A stretch of 64,000 bases of DNA from a virus. Position 1 is the first letter of the stretch. The number at the start of each line of letters is the position of its first letter. The notes under the pieces are model-generated. The model searched no databases, was not told the origin of the DNA, and saw only the letters and a program-made list of their open reading frames with translations. The stretch lies in the IMG/VR virus record IMGVR_UViG_3300030012_002034, positions 1-64,000 of that record. One strand, 5' to 3'. A program made the position numbers and the translations under genes. Positions 63,733-64,000 of this stretch are shown in pieces.

Positions 63733-64000
63733 TATTTTTTCTTAAGCGTTCTTTTTTTTGGCTGAGATTTCGTTTGGGGCTCTTCTTCCATTTCTTCAGG
63801 TGGATTCATCATCATTGCAAACTGCATTTGAATCTGAGCTCTTTTAAATCTCACTTCATCTAGCTTCATAAGAGTCTCTTCATATTTGTGTTGAGCATCT
63901 AAATAAGGAATAGATTCAGTGTAAAAGTCTAGCATTTCTTTTTTCTTTTTTGCTAGTTCTTCTGGAGACATTTGCTCCATTTCTTGTTCTGTTGGTTCTG
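63732..64000 (-). CDS. Coiled-coil protein, possibly cut by the window edge
   Basis: From ATG at 63980 the protein has 82 residues: a charged helix (MSPEELAKKKKEMLDFYTES, then YEETLMKLDEVRFKRAQIQM), an MMMNPPEEMEEEP linker and a Lys-rich tail. The frame stays open from 63980 to the window edge (EPTEQE precede the Met), so the true start may lie outside. It overlaps the winged-helix gene by one base. No family assigned. Confidence 0.55.
   Translation of the reverse strand, partial: EPTEQEMEQMSPEELAKKKKEMLDFYTESIPYLDAQHKYEETLMKLDEVRFKRAQIQMQFAMMMNPPEEMEEEPQTKSQPKKRTLKKK

Overview
This window looks like the late (structural and virion-transcription) arm of an uncultured crAss-like podovirus (order Crassvirales), probably infecting a member of the Bacteroidota. 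The evidence is: (i) a large terminase, portal, scaffold-like protein and crAss-type major capsid protein in order; (ii) a ring/connector, appendage, muzzle and cargo order as in crAss-like phages; (iii) a giant protein carrying the DFDVD signature of the crAss-like virion RNA polymerase; (iv) strongly AT-rich DNA with A-rich leaders and almost no Shine-Dalgarno sites, as is usual for Bacteroidota and their phages. Every gene I accept is on the minus strand, so transcription runs from high to low coordinates. All long frames are open under the standard code. I saw no tRNA, CRISPR array, insertion sequence or integrase, and no gene-free stretch over 300 bases.

Layout in transcription order. 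64000-60404: a tight run of small genes (coiled-coil protein cut by the window edge, winged-helix-like protein, HU/IHF-like protein, zinc-ribbon protein, PD-(D/E)XK nuclease, two conserved unknowns, a membrane-anchored coiled-coil protein). 60411-52177: packaging and head genes (TerL, portal, a small membrane/coiled-coil protein, acidic scaffold-like protein, major capsid protein), ended by a strong hairpin terminator. 52107-48998: a conserved head-associated protein, six consecutive very basic small proteins and a connector-like protein. 48900-41809: virion surface and appendage genes, many very rich in cysteine, bounded inside and at the end by terminators. 41676-39498: an IHF-like or virion protein and two ring/tail-connector proteins. 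39485-1: about 39 kb devoted to seven giant proteins plus part of an eighth: muzzle-type tail protein (1770 aa), a peptidoglycan-active protein (1494 aa), four cargo-like proteins (1679, 916, 1189 and 1611 aa), the 3997-aa RNA polymerase and a truncated zincin-containing protein.

How the genes probably work together. TerL and portal fill a head built by the capsid and scaffold proteins. The very basic proteins could neutralise or organise DNA. The connector, ring and muzzle proteins build a short tail, and the cysteine-rich proteins form fibres or adhesins. During infection the giant cargo proteins probably leave through the tail. One carries L,D-transpeptidase-like and lytic-transglycosylase-like domains to pass the wall, and the RNA polymerase starts transcription in the cell. 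The most unusual content is the fusion of the polymerase with two zincin-like sites and a nucleotidyltransferase-like motif, the wall-cutting plus wall-crosslinking protein, and a vocabulary of short repeated motifs shared between the cargo proteins that could mark packaging, ejection or processing.

Limits: family calls come from reading motifs and from memory of crAss-like gene order. No database or structure search was run. Residue positions for catalytic motifs were worked out from coordinates; domain borders are approximate.
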